Below are positions 63,533 through 64,000 of a stretch of DNA of 64,000 bases, piece by piece. Each line of letters opens with the position of its first letter. Within the stretch, counting starts at the first letter, position 1. The stretch lies in contig DATBZA010000033.1 in the NCBI GenBank assembly GCA_036513415.1, positions 7,478-71,477 of the forward strand. Reading direction: 5' to 3'. Under the pieces are notes generated by a model that had not been told where the DNA came from, did not search any database, and saw only the letters and a list, made by a program, of their open reading frames with translations. The position numbers and the translations under genes are program-made. Source of the stretch: 40CM-4-68-19 sp036513415. Lineage in GTDB: Bacteria; Myxococcota; Myxococcia; Myxococcales; 40CM-4-68-19.

Positions 63533-64000
63533 ATGCGCTCGGTCATAGTCACCGACCAGCTCACGAAGCGGTACGGCCCCCGCTTGGCCGTGGACGGGGT
63601 GTCTCTCGAGGTCGAGGCGGGCGAGGTCATGGGGCTGCTCGGCCCAAACGGCGCCGGGAAAACGACCATCCTCCGAATCCTCGCGGGCTACCTGCGTCCA
63701 TCCGCGGGAACCGCCCGCATCGCGGGTTTCGACGTCGTGCACGATTCGCTGGCGGCGCGGGGCCGGGTGGGCTACGTGCCCGAGGACGTTCCCCTCTATG
63801 ACTGGATGCGCGTCCGGGAATTTCTCGTCTTCATGGCGCGCCTCAAAGGGCTCTCCCGCCGAGCCGCCGCCGGCGCGGTGGACGGTACTATCGAGCGGCT
63901 GGCTCTGGGCGACGTCCAGCCTCTCCTCATCGGTAAGCTTTCGCGCGGCTACCGCCAGCGCGTCGCCATCGCCCAGGCCCTGCTGGGCAATCCGGACATA
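63533..64000 (+). CDS. ABC transporter ATP-binding protein (3' end beyond window)
   Basis: The ATG at 63533 opens 156 codons that run off the window. Visible parts are 'DQLTKRYGPRLAVDGVSLEVEAGEVMGLLGPNGAGKTTILRILAGYL' (Walker A), 'RVGYVPEDVPLYDWMRVREFLVFMARLKGL' (Q-loop area) and 'IGKLSRGYRQRVAIAQALLGNPDI' (signature with LSRGYRQR). The LSxGxxQR pattern and 'YVPEDVPLYDWMRVREFL' resemble GldA/CcmA-type ATPases that work with an ABC-2 permease. The permease is presumably next. Confidence 0.85.
   Translation, partial: MRSVIVTDQLTKRYGPRLAVDGVSLEVEAGEVMGLLGPNGAGKTTILRILAGYLRPSAGTARIAGFDVVHDSLAARGRVGYVPEDVPLYDWMRVREFLVFMARLKGLSRRAAAGAVDGTIERLALGDVQPLLIGKLSRGYRQRVAIAQALLGNPDI

Noticed and set aside
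1..64000. CRISPR array, rRNA genes or a complete insertion sequence
   Set aside because: I saw no regularly spaced short repeats, no rRNA-like sequence and no transposase with terminal inverted repeats. The only recombinase is the truncated integrase at 61437-62051.

Overview
This is a high-GC window with dense coding on both strands and many one-component regulators. It looks like chromosome from a soil or sediment Myxococcota (deltaproteobacterial) lineage. The clues are a MYXO-CTERM-like sorting segment inside a very large surface protein, a membrane-anchored Ser/Thr kinase, an FHA-GGDEF protein, a Cys-rich lipoprotein, two CUT2 sugar importers and a SNF2/SWIM pair. This placement is an inference; no rRNA or species marker is present.

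Layout. 1-2.6 kb: the end of an exporter operon (FtsX-like permease, ATPase, HlyD adaptor). 2.6-5.7 kb: a DUF6596-type sigma factor overlapping a YCII gene, a stand-alone LigD-type polymerase domain and a UPF0158 gene. 5.8-24.7 kb: a mosaic of small stress or detoxification units, each with its own regulator. These are TetR/SDR with palindromic operators, a frameshifted SDR, an ArsR-YCII fusion with a perfect operator, an HTH_42 protein, GNAT, a wax-synthase-like acyltransferase, three DoxX-like membrane proteins (one divergent from a MarR gene), a GHKL ATPase, hydrolases, a tandem YCII protein, two zinc alcohol dehydrogenases, an amidase, a histidine kinase and an O-methyltransferase.

24.9-28.6 kb: a fructose-type importer plus fructokinase (frcBCAK order). 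28.7-34.9 kb: small regulatory genes, including a receiver protein, an SDR/HxlR pair, an adenylate cyclase whose receiver lacks its phospho-acceptor, and FHA-GGDEF. 35.1-40.4 kb: a 1115-residue lipoprotein-to-OmpA fusion with an internal MYXO-CTERM-like segment, followed closely by a transmembrane Ser/Thr kinase. 40.8-46.3 kb: an importer with IolI- and IolG-like enzymes, most likely for myo-inositol. 46.3-51.1 kb: DUF420, secreted proteins, a thioesterase, a frameshifted COG4705 membrane protein and an AhpD-like protein.

51.3-61.9 kb: a probable decayed genomic island. Two nearly identical 3'-half copies of tRNA-Phe in the same orientation bracket about 10.5 kb, with a C-terminal tyrosine-recombinase remnant beside the right copy. 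Inside are a truncated nucleotidyltransferase pair, a TRANK1-like UvrD-ankyrin helicase, a Phd/ParE remnant, a SWIM protein, a SNF2 helicase, a DUF2293 gene and a lipoprotein. This is the best candidate region for an undescribed system. The window ends with a secreted lactonase-like metallo-beta-lactamase protein and the start of an ABC ATPase.

A 31-bp intergenic element occurs at four places (about 5.2, 10.6, 19.4 and 30.1 kb), always in the same orientation. Two genes (7.3-8.1 and 49.9-50.7 kb) are each broken by what looks like loss of one base, which could be true decay or sequence error.
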